From: Vanilla planifolia | Lineage: Eukaryota > Streptophyta > Magnoliopsida > Asparagales > Orchidaceae | Direction: 5' to 3' | Assembly (NCBI GenBank): GCA_023846275.1 | Contig: CM043875.1 | Location: 25,710,851-25,774,850, forward strand | DNA: 64,000 nucleotides | Shown: positions 12,801 to 22,413 of the stretch, piece after piece | How positions within the stretch are numbered: the first letter of the stretch is position 1 | How the letters are laid out: each line of letters opens with the position of its first letter | Notes under the pieces: generated by a model | The model's database searches: none | What the model was told of the DNA's origin: nothing | What the model saw: the letters and a program-made list of their open reading frames with translations, nothing else | Made by a program: the position numbers and the translations under genes

Positions 12801-15800
12801 TGGTGCATATTCGTACAATAAATAGATTGTACTACTGTGATGCAACCTGTTTAATATATAACTATCCTAGTATTAGGCTTTTGTGAAATTATATTATACA
12901 AGTACAATAGTGATATTATATAGTTATAACCAAAATCCACTCAACCACAACTCAAGTCCTTAATACTACGCTCTTGGGTACATGATATTATATCGATATG
13001 AAAACCATATTGTACTGCTATGCCATAATTCAACATATTACTCTGTTAAGATTATCATACAAAGACTATAAGAGCCATCGTATTGCATGAATCTTTTTAG
13101 CCCCATGTCTTTCGAAGACTCAACTAATATCATTTAGTCAGATCCTATGTCCAATCTTCTAAATGAATATATCATACTAATACGTAGGATAATATCGTAT
13201 TGTACGACAATTAAGAACACTAAACCTCAAATCTATTCTCTCGAATTATGAATGGACTTGTATGATAACTACATCATACATGTATGACTAATACATGTAG
13301 CATACTTAACATAGAATCATCCTCGATTGAAACTCCATCTAATCTAAATATTAATTAATCGTATTGTACAATGGGTTCATCATACACGTACAATTTGTTC
13401 TGTCATTGCTAACCTCATTCAATTCAATCTCTTTTGAAATATAATTTAATTTAGTTTTAACACATAATGTAATTTATGAATGTAATATCCTAAGGTAGAT
13501 AATGTATGTAAAACAAGATGAAATGCATATTTTAAAATAAAGTTTTTGTGTCTCAAATAACTTATTATAAATTTTGACAATTTAATTGTTAAAATAAAAA
13601 GACTTAATAAAGATTTCATTTACTTAAGCTTATGTTTCTTCAGCTATCAATTACAATTATTATCCAAATATCTCTGTTAAGCTTTATGAGTCAATTGATC
13701 AAGTTCTTCACATAAATAGCTTATGTGTTTTTAAGATGCATAATTTGAAACTAACATTTAGAAAAAATATTAGTAAACATAATAAAATTGTTTTGTTGTC
13801 ATTAAACAAGTGGTGTAATGATCAAATAGTACAACGCTCAAGACCTATCACAATGGATTCTAGATGGATGAAGATTTTAAGAAGAAGCTTAGTACGTCTT
13901 ATTGATTGATATTTCAAAGTGTTTTCACAAGTTATAGATTTTAAGTTATTTTTAGATGAGCTCAATAGATTCTCGAGAAGAAAGAAGCTTCAAAGAGAAT
14001 GTCTGAGCTGTTAGTTGGAATTTTCGAAGGACTTGATCTACTAAGAAATTAAGAAAGGTTTTGATAGGCTCGTTATAACCTTTAGGAAGGAAGAAAAGGC
14101 TCTACAATGAACTGAAGTTGTATTTGAGGGTTCTTGATAATGATCAAGATAAATATGGATCAATTCAAATCAAGTTGTGTTATGGACAATTTTTGAACTC
14201 AATGAAGTTGAATTTCAATGGAGAGGTAGACCTAAAAATTGTGGAGAATTTTGTTAGCTTATAATGCATTTTGAATCTTGAAATACTTTGTTGTTCAGAG
14301 GAAGTTATGCCAAATTTACTAAAAATATGCACAAGGTTACCAATTGTGCATAGATTCAAAATTTGAATGCAAAACATCAACATTTGGTTGATATTTGATT
14401 TTTAATAACTTAGATCTAGGCATTATTTGCTTCTTAGTTTGTCAAGATTAAATTTTTAATATTTATCTCTTTTTATATTATTTTAAAGATTCTTAAATTA
14501 TAAAAAGAACTCTTGGATGAGATCATACTCTTCCATTTATTAATGTGAGTTTAAGACAAGATTATAAAGAGTTTCTATTCTGGGTAAGGAGTTTTTTGTG
14601 TCTTGTAGTTTCTTTTTAAGTGTGCTTGAGGGTCTTCTTAGTAAGTAGATTGTTTTAGGTTTTTCTTTAATTGAATATTGGAGTTTTTCTTTGTTATTTT
14701 GTTTTGTATATATTTTTCATTGCATTCTTTGTGCATCTCACTAGTTTTTATTATTGTGACTCTAAATGACTTGTATTAGGATGAATCATAACATTGGTAC
14801 TAGAGCATTAGATCCTAGCTAAGGCTAGATCATGCTAAGTAGAGATTGTGACTTTTTATAATCCAATTGAATAGTAGGAGAGTTTTCAAGGATATGAGCA
14901 ATGTGAGGGGAGAGATGACTTAAGAAAGAGAATCATCTTGATTATTAGAAGAGCGTATGGCTTTTTCTAACCAAATAAAACTTCTTATGGAGATGATAAG
15001 ATAGAAAGAGATGATGTGTACTTTTGTGGATCATCGACATATGGAAATGAAATCACTTCAGGAATGAGGGACAATCAAAAAGAGGTAAAGGAGGTGAAAT
15101 TTTGAGTGGAGTTGATGATCATCATGATCTTGCAAGCTCCAAGAAATAATGTTATGGTGAAGTCTTTCAAGGTGGAGGCTAAGATCGATATCCCACTAAG
15201 GGGTTAATACAAAGGAGTTAGATGCTTGGCCAAATGAGATGGAGACAAATTTTTTAATCTGCTAGTGTATTAGTTTCACTAAGATATCCCTTGTAAGTTT
15301 CAAATGAACTCATCATGCATATGCATAATGGAAAAGTCTTCTGGTATTATATAAGGTTGTAGTTCGAGTTAACTCATGTAACGTTAATGGGAGGAATTCT
15401 ATACCATAAGCTACGATGAAATTAGATGAAGTGACATAAACTTCAATAACAATGAGAGTAGTTGATTCAAGATTGTGTTACTTAGTTTAGGAGACAACAG
15501 CTTCATTGTGGATAAATCTTGGAGAGAAGTGTATCTATACGAAATGTTTGTTGAGTTTACCTTCTTTTTATGCAACAAAATTGACACTCAATCTGATCAA
15601 CGGTATTTGACAAGTGTGCCTGTTTGTAGTTGAAATTGAGAAGAAAACCTTGGGTCAAGACGAGAAAGCAATGAATGGCGACTTAAGGACTAGCAACAAA
15701 AAGGAATCCTTAGGTGAAGATGTTTCAAATCCTAAGCTTCATGTGTCATCATTGTTGGAAACTTGGACATATCAAGAAGTATTGTTGGGAATTTCATCTT

Positions 15801-18800
15801 GAGTCAATGAGGTAGAAAGGTAAGAAGTGTGGGGAGAAGGCAAAAAGGGTTGTTGGTACTTCCACCAAGAAGAATGTGGTCCTAAAAGGTTTGAATACAC
15901 CTGATTTTGGGTTTGTTATTGATGGTAACATTCCATAGCAAAGGTAGGGAAGCTGTAAAGGAGAGGATTGCTATAGACGTTAAACTTTTGAGAATGGTTC
16001 TTTGTTTAAATCTATGTCAAGAAGAGCTAAAGAAAGCTATCTTTGAAGTTGGATGTCAAGATAACTTGGTTTTTGCAAGTTTGACAGAGTTTTTGTTTGG
16101 AGATGATATTACATTCACATCAATGCGTGATACACTAGATCCATGATAATGTAGTGGTTAATATGGGGAGGCAATCTCAGTTGATGTTTGCTATTACCTT
16201 AAACTACATTGACAAGATAATTTATGATGTGCCATTTTATACTTGTCAAGTGATTTTTGATAACATTTTTTTATGAAAGAGTAATGTAGTATATTCTAGA
16301 GACAACATAAATGATGTTTTGTAAAAAAGAAACGACTTATCTACCTGCAGGAGATTGCGTTGTACAGTTTTTGAGAATTCTACAAGGGACTTGTGAAAAG
16401 TATAATAGTTCGTTTTACAAGTTGATGCTTGAAAAACAATGGACGTGGAAAGAGACTTCTTGGAGTTGTTAACTTCATAGGGGAAGCATTTAAAGGAAAT
16501 TGTACAACATAGAATATTGTAGCATATTGAAAATAACAACCAAATTGTTGTGAGGACTTGCTCTTCTTTGGCTAAGAGCATGATAACTCGCAAGACTAAG
16601 TCCCTCCTTCAAAGAAGGGGTATATAATTCAAGAGGATTTTGGATGTTCTTTAGAGAAAACTTGAGAGGTACAGAGAGCAACTTCAATGGAGGCTGTGGC
16701 TCAACAAGGCTCATGGAAGATATGAGTCTTGAGAAGTATTGGCTAACTTTGAGACTTCATTACAGGGAGCTCGAGGTGGAGAAATAATTCAAAAGGAAGT
16801 TTAATATGAATTTTCATACATTGTTGATGGTCTTGAGAACTAACAAGAGACAATTTATGTATTCAAGAGGATAACTTGTGGAGAAACATGGAATCGAGAA
16901 ATAGGACTTAAGAGATTGAAGGCATCAAAGGGTGCATTTGAGTTACCAATGGGAAAGCTTGAGGGATTTAGCTTGAGGTTGATAGTCTCAAGAAAATGTG
17001 TAGAAGGATTAACGGGAAGTTTATTTGGTTGGGAGGTAAGCTTGAGTTATTACAGGTGACTTGATGTAATCCTGAGAGGTGAGAGGCTTCAAGGAGCATA
17101 TTGGAATTATTAGTTAAGAATTCTTGATGGACTTCATCTACTGAAGAATGAAGAAAGATCTCTAGGGGCTTTTTATATCACAAGGAAGGATCAGACTTGA
17201 GGATGAATCTAGGAGACACAAGCTGAGGAAGGGTTCTTGAGGATAATCAAGATGAGTATGAACTGATTCAGATCATACGATTGATTATGGTAGTTTTTGG
17301 ATCCAATGGAGTTTGATTTTGATTGAATGATGAACTAAAAAGTTTTGAAATTTTTTGTTTTGTAGTTCATATGAATAATCAAATTCCAAGTTATGTGGAG
17401 AAAGCTGCATTCAATTTATTACAACTATATAAGAGGTTTCTAGACATGCATGGATTCCAATTATTAATGCATTATATTAGGATTTAGTTGATGTTTGATT
17501 TTTAATGGCTAAGATTTAGGTTCTTTTTTTTAATTTATTAAGATTAAATTTTTAATGTTTATCTCTTTCTATATTGTTTCATCTTTAGGTTATAAAAAGG
17601 ACTCTTGAGAGATATCATGCTTATCTATTGGTGATTGATCATCTATTAGTGTAAGTTTAGGTTCAAGAGTATTGAGAGGATCTATTTTGGGTGAGAAGTA
17701 TTTTGGTCCTTGTGGTTATTTCAAAGGATTTTTGAACATCTATTTTATAACCAGAGAGTATTAGGTTTTTCTCTAAAAGATGATTAAAGTTTTTTTTTTT
17801 TGTAATTCTGTTGCATATCTTTGTTTATTTGTTACATTCTTTGTTCATTTTATTAGTTTTTCTAGTTGTCACTTTGAACGACCCATCTCGGAACAAATCA
17901 TATCACGTTTGGTATGTCAAGTCATCGATGTATTGTATGTCATGCGACTATATGATAATTTCATGCAGCTTGAGGTCCTTGTAAATGGCTAGATGTGCTG
18001 TGGGGGACCCTAGCTATGATAGGTTACAGCTGACAAAACAAAAACAGAGGAATTTTGTAGCCTCCTGCTTAATGGGAATTGCACAATGGAGATCCTTAAT
18101 TTTAAATTTAGATTAATCCATGGTGTCCTAGGATCAGAGCTAGTTCATGGCTTTTGCCTTTTAAATTATAGTGACAATTCCATTGATTACTATGTGGCAT
18201 TCATTACTTTATGGATAACTATGTCATGGATATATTAATTAAAATGTTGTTGTTATGCATAGCTGAACTACCACCTTTTGATATCGCAGTACTTATGACA
18301 TCGATCTTCTTTCTTCTCCTCTTTTCCTTCAAATAATTGGAATAGAAATCAGATATCCAACAACTCTCACCATTGGAAGGAAGGTTTGCATTCAAAGGTG
18401 GCAAACTTATGAAATGATCCAAAGGAAATTAATACCTATGTACCAACTCTTCCATTTTATTTCTTATAGTCCATCAATTGGAGCTAACAAACTGAAGGTC
18501 TATTTGTTGCTGACTTATGAACTTTGAATGTTCTTTTGAACAAGATGTTTGGTAAGGAGTTTTAGAAAGTGAATTTTACGTTAGTGATATTGATTTTTTT
18601 CTCAAAAATAGTTTGTGAGGATTTTGATATTTGAGTTGCATTGGAAAAAACTTTGAGCAATACTTATGCAAAAACTTTGTATTTTACAATTTTTTTTTTC
18701 TTAATATTCAATTATTTAACATTATATGAAAGTTATTGATGAAGAATTAGGGTAGCTATGATAGATTTGGAATCTAATTTTGCAGCTGAGCACAATTTGG

Positions 18801-19327
18801 GCACAAACAGCAGACAATGCAAGATCGGCAGCAAGAAGATTTGTGCTTGGCGGTTTTTCAGACAAATATTATGGCTTGTCTCGTTTCTGGGTTCCAGAAC
18901 GTATAGATGTACGCCCAATTTCACATTTTGCTCATCCTTTTCTCTTTTGCAACTAAAAAACATTTGTTTGTCTATCAGGAAATTGATCTGGAGGCCATGG
19001 ATATTCTTAACAAATGCTATGACCGAGCGAAGAAAGTATGTTTTTTGTTCTCTAGATATTGGCTTTTTACGTAGAAAACTGAAGCTGGAGTTATGGCAAA
19101 ATGATTCTTATGCTATGCTTCGGCTTTTCTTGTAGATATTGGAAAGAAATAGATCTCTTATGGACAGGATCGTCGATCTGCTTGTGGAAAAGAAAAGCCT
19201 AACTAAGCAGGAATTCTTTCAGCTGGTTGAAGAATATGGCCAGCTTGAGCCTTACCCTCCAAGTATTGTTGACATTAGAGCAGCAAGGAGAGTACAGTTT
19301 CATGAATTGATGATGAGTCAGAAATGA
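738..19327 (+). CDS. FTSHI2: FtsH-like inactive protease, chloroplast (FTSHI2/EMB2083 type), 3' seven exons, 5' partial
   Basis: Joining 738-878, 7579-7737, 9039-9124, 9316-9394, 18786-18908, 18979-19035 and 19136-19327 gives 837 nt in one open frame: 278 residues and a TGA. Seen: the start matches the end of an AAA+ module (MTEGMVGAELANIVEIAA), followed by the peptidase-like domain. Where active FtsH proteases carry the zinc motif HEAGH, this protein reads NEAAM, so two zinc ligands and the catalytic Glu context are gone. The tail is KKSLTKQEFFQLVE. Known of the family: FtsHi proteins are plastid-envelope AAA+ proteins that lost proteolysis; FTSHI2 is embryo-essential in Arabidopsis and linked to a protein-import motor complex. 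The assignment to FTSHI2 rather than another FtsHi rests on remembered similarity. The upstream exons (transit peptide, membrane spans, Walker motifs) lie left of the window. No exon was found in 1-737. Confidence 0.88.
1171..1862. repeat. Tandem duplication, two units of about 350 bp
   Basis: Unit 1 (1171-1522) and unit 2 (1523 to about 1862) align along their length: both open with gaacta-t/c-ttaaaaatggga and share ttgcttccatctt, the run gattaaagaatgat, tactcttagggat and tattccatttttctt. Roughly three quarters of the bases match by eye, so the duplication is old. It lies fully inside an intron. Confidence 0.8.
5160..6560 (+). mobile_element. Probable decayed gypsy-type solo LTR
   Basis: The segment has the texture of Tekay/Del-type LTRs. 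It has repeated gatgatatgagataagat words, and near 6270-6320 a stretch tttattaagtttatcat followed by ttatattatag that resembles the corresponding part of the gypsy element at 62.3 kb. There are no coding remnants, primer site or target duplication, so the ends are only approximate. It may start further left, near 4430. Confidence 0.35.
7579..7737 (+). CDS. FTSHI2: FTSHI2 exon b: degenerate zinc site
   Basis: 53 codons, acceptor aaatgtag, donor TTT|gtattt. Contains the DLLQAAQIEERGML helix and LALNEAAMAVVGVNFPD, which aligns with the HEAGHA zinc-binding helix of active FtsH but has Asn and Met at the His positions and Ala at the Gly. This identifies the protein as a pseudoprotease. Confidence 0.88.
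9039..9124 (+). CDS. FTSHI2: FTSHI2 exon c
   Basis: 28 codons plus 2 nt, acceptor tctaccag, donor CTCAG|gtatgt. Encodes ITIAPRAGKQLGYVRVKMDH and FSNGMLS. The split Ser codon is completed by the next exon. Confidence 0.86.
9316..9394 (+). CDS. FTSHI2: FTSHI2 exon d
   Basis: Completes the split Ser codon and reads RQSILDHITVQIAPRAADAI then WYGENQ. The upstream AG (ggatag, 6 nt earlier) keeps the phase and would add only two residues, but then gives DSRQ, which fits the family less well. gacag is therefore chosen as acceptor. Donor ACCAG|gtagca. The following intron is about 9.4 kb. Confidence 0.82.
11753..13790 (-). mobile_element. SIRE-like copia LTR remnant (solo LTR)
   Basis: Starts tgatatttacaagaagg, then ggggtgaatt, and at 11950 has agtggttcgatcta followed by a second agatctac. 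The same landmarks open the LTRs at 22414, 32424 and 45544 (acaaatactacaag, gtggttcgacctaa). From 12560 to 13400 it carries the same field of GTAC/ATCGTAT-type words seen in the long LTRs. The orientation is inferred from that order. The right end is unclear, and no coding region is attached. Confidence 0.55.
13860..17905 (+). mobile_element. Non-autonomous LTR retrotransposon
   Basis: Two direct repeats of about 0.9 kb align: left LTR about 13860-14793, right LTR about 16960-17905. Shared landmarks include gaagcttcaa/gaggcttcaa, gttcttga-gataat-atcaagat, attaaatttttaat-tttatctcttt and gactct-a-atgac/cactttgaacgac near the ends (ataaca and atatca). The left LTR is followed at once by TTGGTACTAGAGC, a close match to the tRNA-iMet primer site. 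The 2.2-kb interior shows no RT, integrase or RNase H; two ORFs of 62 and 79 codons (15614 and 15907) are unrecognised. This is a LARD-like, non-autonomous type. The outer start is uncertain. Confidence 0.68.
14794..14806 (+). other. Primer-binding site of the non-autonomous LTR element
   Basis: TTGGTACTAGAGC directly follows an LTR end in ...ATCATAACA. The plant iMet consensus primer site is TGGTATCAGAGC; only two positions differ. Confidence 0.7.
18786..18908 (+). CDS. FTSHI2: FTSHI2 exon e
   Basis: 41 codons, acceptor attttgcag, donor AGAT|gtacgc. Reads LSTIWAQTADNARSAARRFV and GLSRFWVPERID, matching the family's DNARSAARSLVLGG-type helix of the C-terminal domain. Confidence 0.86.
18979..19035 (+). 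CDS. FTSHI2: FTSHI2 exon f
   Basis: 19 codons, EIDLEAMDILNKCYDRAKK, acceptor tctatcag, donor AAGAAA|gtatgt. Only 70 bp separate it from the preceding exon, in contrast to the multi-kilobase introns upstream. Confidence 0.85.
19136..19327 (+). CDS. FTSHI2: FTSHI2 terminal exon with stop
   Basis: 63 codons and TGA, acceptor ttcttgtag. Begins ILERNRSLMDRIVDLLVEKK, then SLTKQEFFQLVEEYG, and ends MMSQK. The stop is at the usual place for the family, give or take a short tail. The 3' UTR runs into a T-rich tract of about 30 nt at 19434. Confidence 0.88.
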   Translation: MLERNRSLMDRIVDLLVEKKSLTKQEFFQLVEEYGQLEPYPPSIVDIRAARRVQFHELMMSQK

Positions 19328-20399
19328 TCCAATTTTGAGGTCGACCTTTATATCAAATGTTGAAGTGATTGCTAATAGTAATTATGCACCAACAAAAAAA
19401 GGCATTAACAGAAACTTGGCCATTGAAGTTCTATTTTTTTTTTTTTCTTTTTTTTTTTTTTTTTGTATGATGTCTTAATCTATAAAATGACAAATAATTC
19501 TAACTTTCCATATGCACCAAAGGTATGGACCTAGACTAAACAGTTTCTATGTTGAATATGGATTGTCTCTAAGCAAGTTAAGGAAAAGTTAATAATTTAG
19601 GAAACAAATCATAGAACCTCAATCTTGATATTTACTATTATCTACTCAATTGACTTTCTTTGATGTACATTGTATTGTCACTCAGTTTATTTTATTTTAT
19701 GTTTTTTTTTCATTTTTTATCATTTCAAAACATATAGGAAGACATGCAAGAAAAAAATTAGGGCAAAAACAAGATGAGGAGAGCCATTTTATTTTATTCT
19801 TGTAATTTTTTTTATACCTAGAATGGAATAAAAACAAGACAAAATAGGAAGTATAAAGAAATGTATTAATCGAACTCTAACAAACTTAAGCAAAGTGAAG
19901 TTTTATGGTATTATATAGATATGATTTTGAAGTGTTTTGTTGACAAATCTTGCTTGTTTGAATGTTGTAAACTTTGTGAATACTCTATTTGTGATGGCAA
20001 AAATCTATTCTTTGCGAACAAATGAAAGGTGGATTCATTCAAGAACTTTTCTTGTTTGTGTGTCCTTAGCATGAATTATGAATTGTAAGAATTTGTAATG
20101 TTTTTCTCTTTTTTTTTATGATGAAGTTAGCTTTTATTATTTAAAGTCAATTTTGGAAGCTAGCTTGTGTTTTAATAGTTGGCTTCAATATGTGGAAGCA
20201 CTAATAAGATTGGATGCTATATTTTGTAAAATAAGTATATTATAGAGCTTAAAAAAACCAAAAAGGAATCTTAAATATTTATGTGGTTAACTACAAGTTA
20301 GGATTATGTCTATATAAGAAGAGGATATTCTATTAATTAAAAAAAGGTTATGATAATGCACGGAAAATATAGAAGTTGAAGAATTTTCTTATCAAAATC

Positions 20400-20452
<53 letters not shown>

Positions 20453-22056
20453 TTATCACAAAAAATCTCTTAATTTCTCTCTAATTTAATAGATTCACCA
20501 AAAAATGAAAAAAATTTAAATATTTGATACACCAAAGATCTTGACTTTTATTTCAAAGAGAAAGATAATGCTTATGCAATGATTATGTTACCAAGATAAA
20601 TGACCCAAGTAACAAAAGGGTGACTCTTAAGTTGTCAAGAAATTTGATAAAGAGAAAATGCTTTGCTAAATAGGACATTGCAATTCCTTGAAGCATGCAA
20701 CTCATTCTATGCCTCTTTGCATATTACAATTGTTAGTTATTAATGGACATGATAACTATAAATAATTTAAGAAAATATTTCATAAAATAAATATTAAATT
20801 GATATATATTTTAAGTTTGTTATATAAAAAACTCAAGCTCAAATATCTAAATATCAAATTTGATTTCTTCCAAACAAATGATATCCTAAGTCTAAAATTT
20901 ATAACTATTAATATTGAGATAATATCTTAATAATTCTCTCTTTAGATTTGATGTTATAATTATATCCAAAATATATTTCTTTTTATTCCTCCTCACAAAC
21001 TCGAGCTATCATAGCCCCAGAAGGTAGAGTGTGTGCAATCCCATAAAGTTTGTATTTCTTTTAAATTCAATACTAGTGAGATATGTCATACATATATGGT
21101 TCAAGTCAACATAGAAATGCAAATAACTAAAGTACACATCATACAAAATTTTCCTATCTCAAAGATTGGTTGTCCCCTTAGTTTGAATGTTGGTATGCAA
21201 TAATCAAGCACTAAGATCGACAAATATCAAGATATATCATCATGATGTATTGTATTTTAATAAGTGCCCAACAATGTTCATGGACTTCAACTATGACTTT
21301 AAAACTAATTTCGTGCTTACCAACTCTTTTAACATCCATGACAATCAATGCATCCTTGCAAACTTGAAGAAACTTGAAAACTTGTACATATCATGATAGA
21401 GGGCACATAAATATGCAACATTCTTTCTTAGAGCTAAAGCTTATTTGATGCTATAATCTAAATGTGGGAAATTTCTACAAACTTTATATTTATTGACTTG
21501 TCTTAGTTGTCCTTGGCTTGTTGTTTTGTTCGCAACTTTGTAATTTTATGTGATCTAATATTTTTTCTTATAGTAAAAAAGATACATTTTTATATCTTCC
21601 ATTAGACTTTCTTTTACTAATGAAAGATATCAAGATATATCTTATTTTCATTATAAAGTTGTATATCATGACAACCCATGAGCAAGGTTTAGTTTCTTGT
21701 ATTTATTAAAGAGATGAAATAATTGAAGGAAAACACCTATCACCTTTGACGAAGAGTGCTTCTACTCATTGCAAATGCCAATAAACAATGTTACACAAAC
21801 ACTTTCTTCCCCTTGAAATGTCCAACTACACTCAGTCTTTGCTAACCAATGGAGCTTTTATTTCTTGTGCCGATGAGAAAAATTGTCGATCAAATGTCAT
21901 TGCCAACCAAAATAATGACTCCTTCACTTATTCTCTTGCAACAACATTATTTCCAAGTAGTAATGATTTTTCCTTTTAGTTAATGATAACTCCTTAGTCA
22001 CTTCTACAACAAGAAGAGGGGTAGTGATTGAATTCTTTGGTTTGAATCATAGAAAG
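19328..22056. other. Intergenic: FTSHI2 3' side, no gene seen
   Basis: AT-rich DNA with a T-rich tract at 19434-19464 and an (AT)n run at 20403-20450. ORFs at 21187 and 21788 are short and match nothing I recognise. Confidence 0.6.
20403..20450. repeat. (AT)n microsatellite
   Basis: About 24 uninterrupted AT units. Confidence 0.95.
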
Positions 22057-22413
22057 AATTGTCTTAATGATCAAGGAGATTTCCACCCCCACCATGTTCA
22101 AAGTTGATTCCTTTAATTGATTATGATCCTAACAACTCTTACAAAGTATTTTTTTAATAAAGACCAAATCATGAGGGAGCTTGAAATTAAAAATGAATTC
22201 TCCCCTACAATATCCTTATCTAATTAATGAGTTAACCTTATCTCATTAAGAGGCTCACTTTCTTACTATCAAGGCATGGTTGATCATAAAAATCACATCG
22301 TCATGTTTTAGTATCAATTTATTTTGTGTTCTATAAGGCATCATGTTTTGTTTGTTCACATAAATCTAATAATAATAAGTTTGTGATTTGTCCTTAGTAT
22401 TCTCCTATGCATG
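22057..22413. repeat. Flank shared with the copied copia block at 45.2 kb
   Basis: About 350 bp outside the LTR that nevertheless match 45200-45543 at high identity (ttccaccccc-accatgttca, taaagaccaaatcatgaggg, ttatctcattaagaggctca). The copy at 45 kb therefore carried flanking DNA as well as element DNA, or both flanks belong to an unrecognised host repeat. Confidence 0.8.

Larger units (their letters stand above)
9395..18785 (+). other. FTSHI2 9.4-kb intron carrying retroelements
   Basis: Bounded by ACCAG|gtagca and ttttgcag|CTG. It holds anonymous DNA (9.4-11.7 kb), a SIRE-like LTR remnant, a non-autonomous LTR element (about 13.9-17.9 kb) and 0.9 kb of unique DNA before the next exon. 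No exon of the gene is missing, because the protein is continuous across the junction. Confidence 0.8.

Noticed and set aside
18758-19135. 125-codon + strand ORF
   Set aside because: Reads through FTSHI2 exons e and f in the wrong frame and through two introns.
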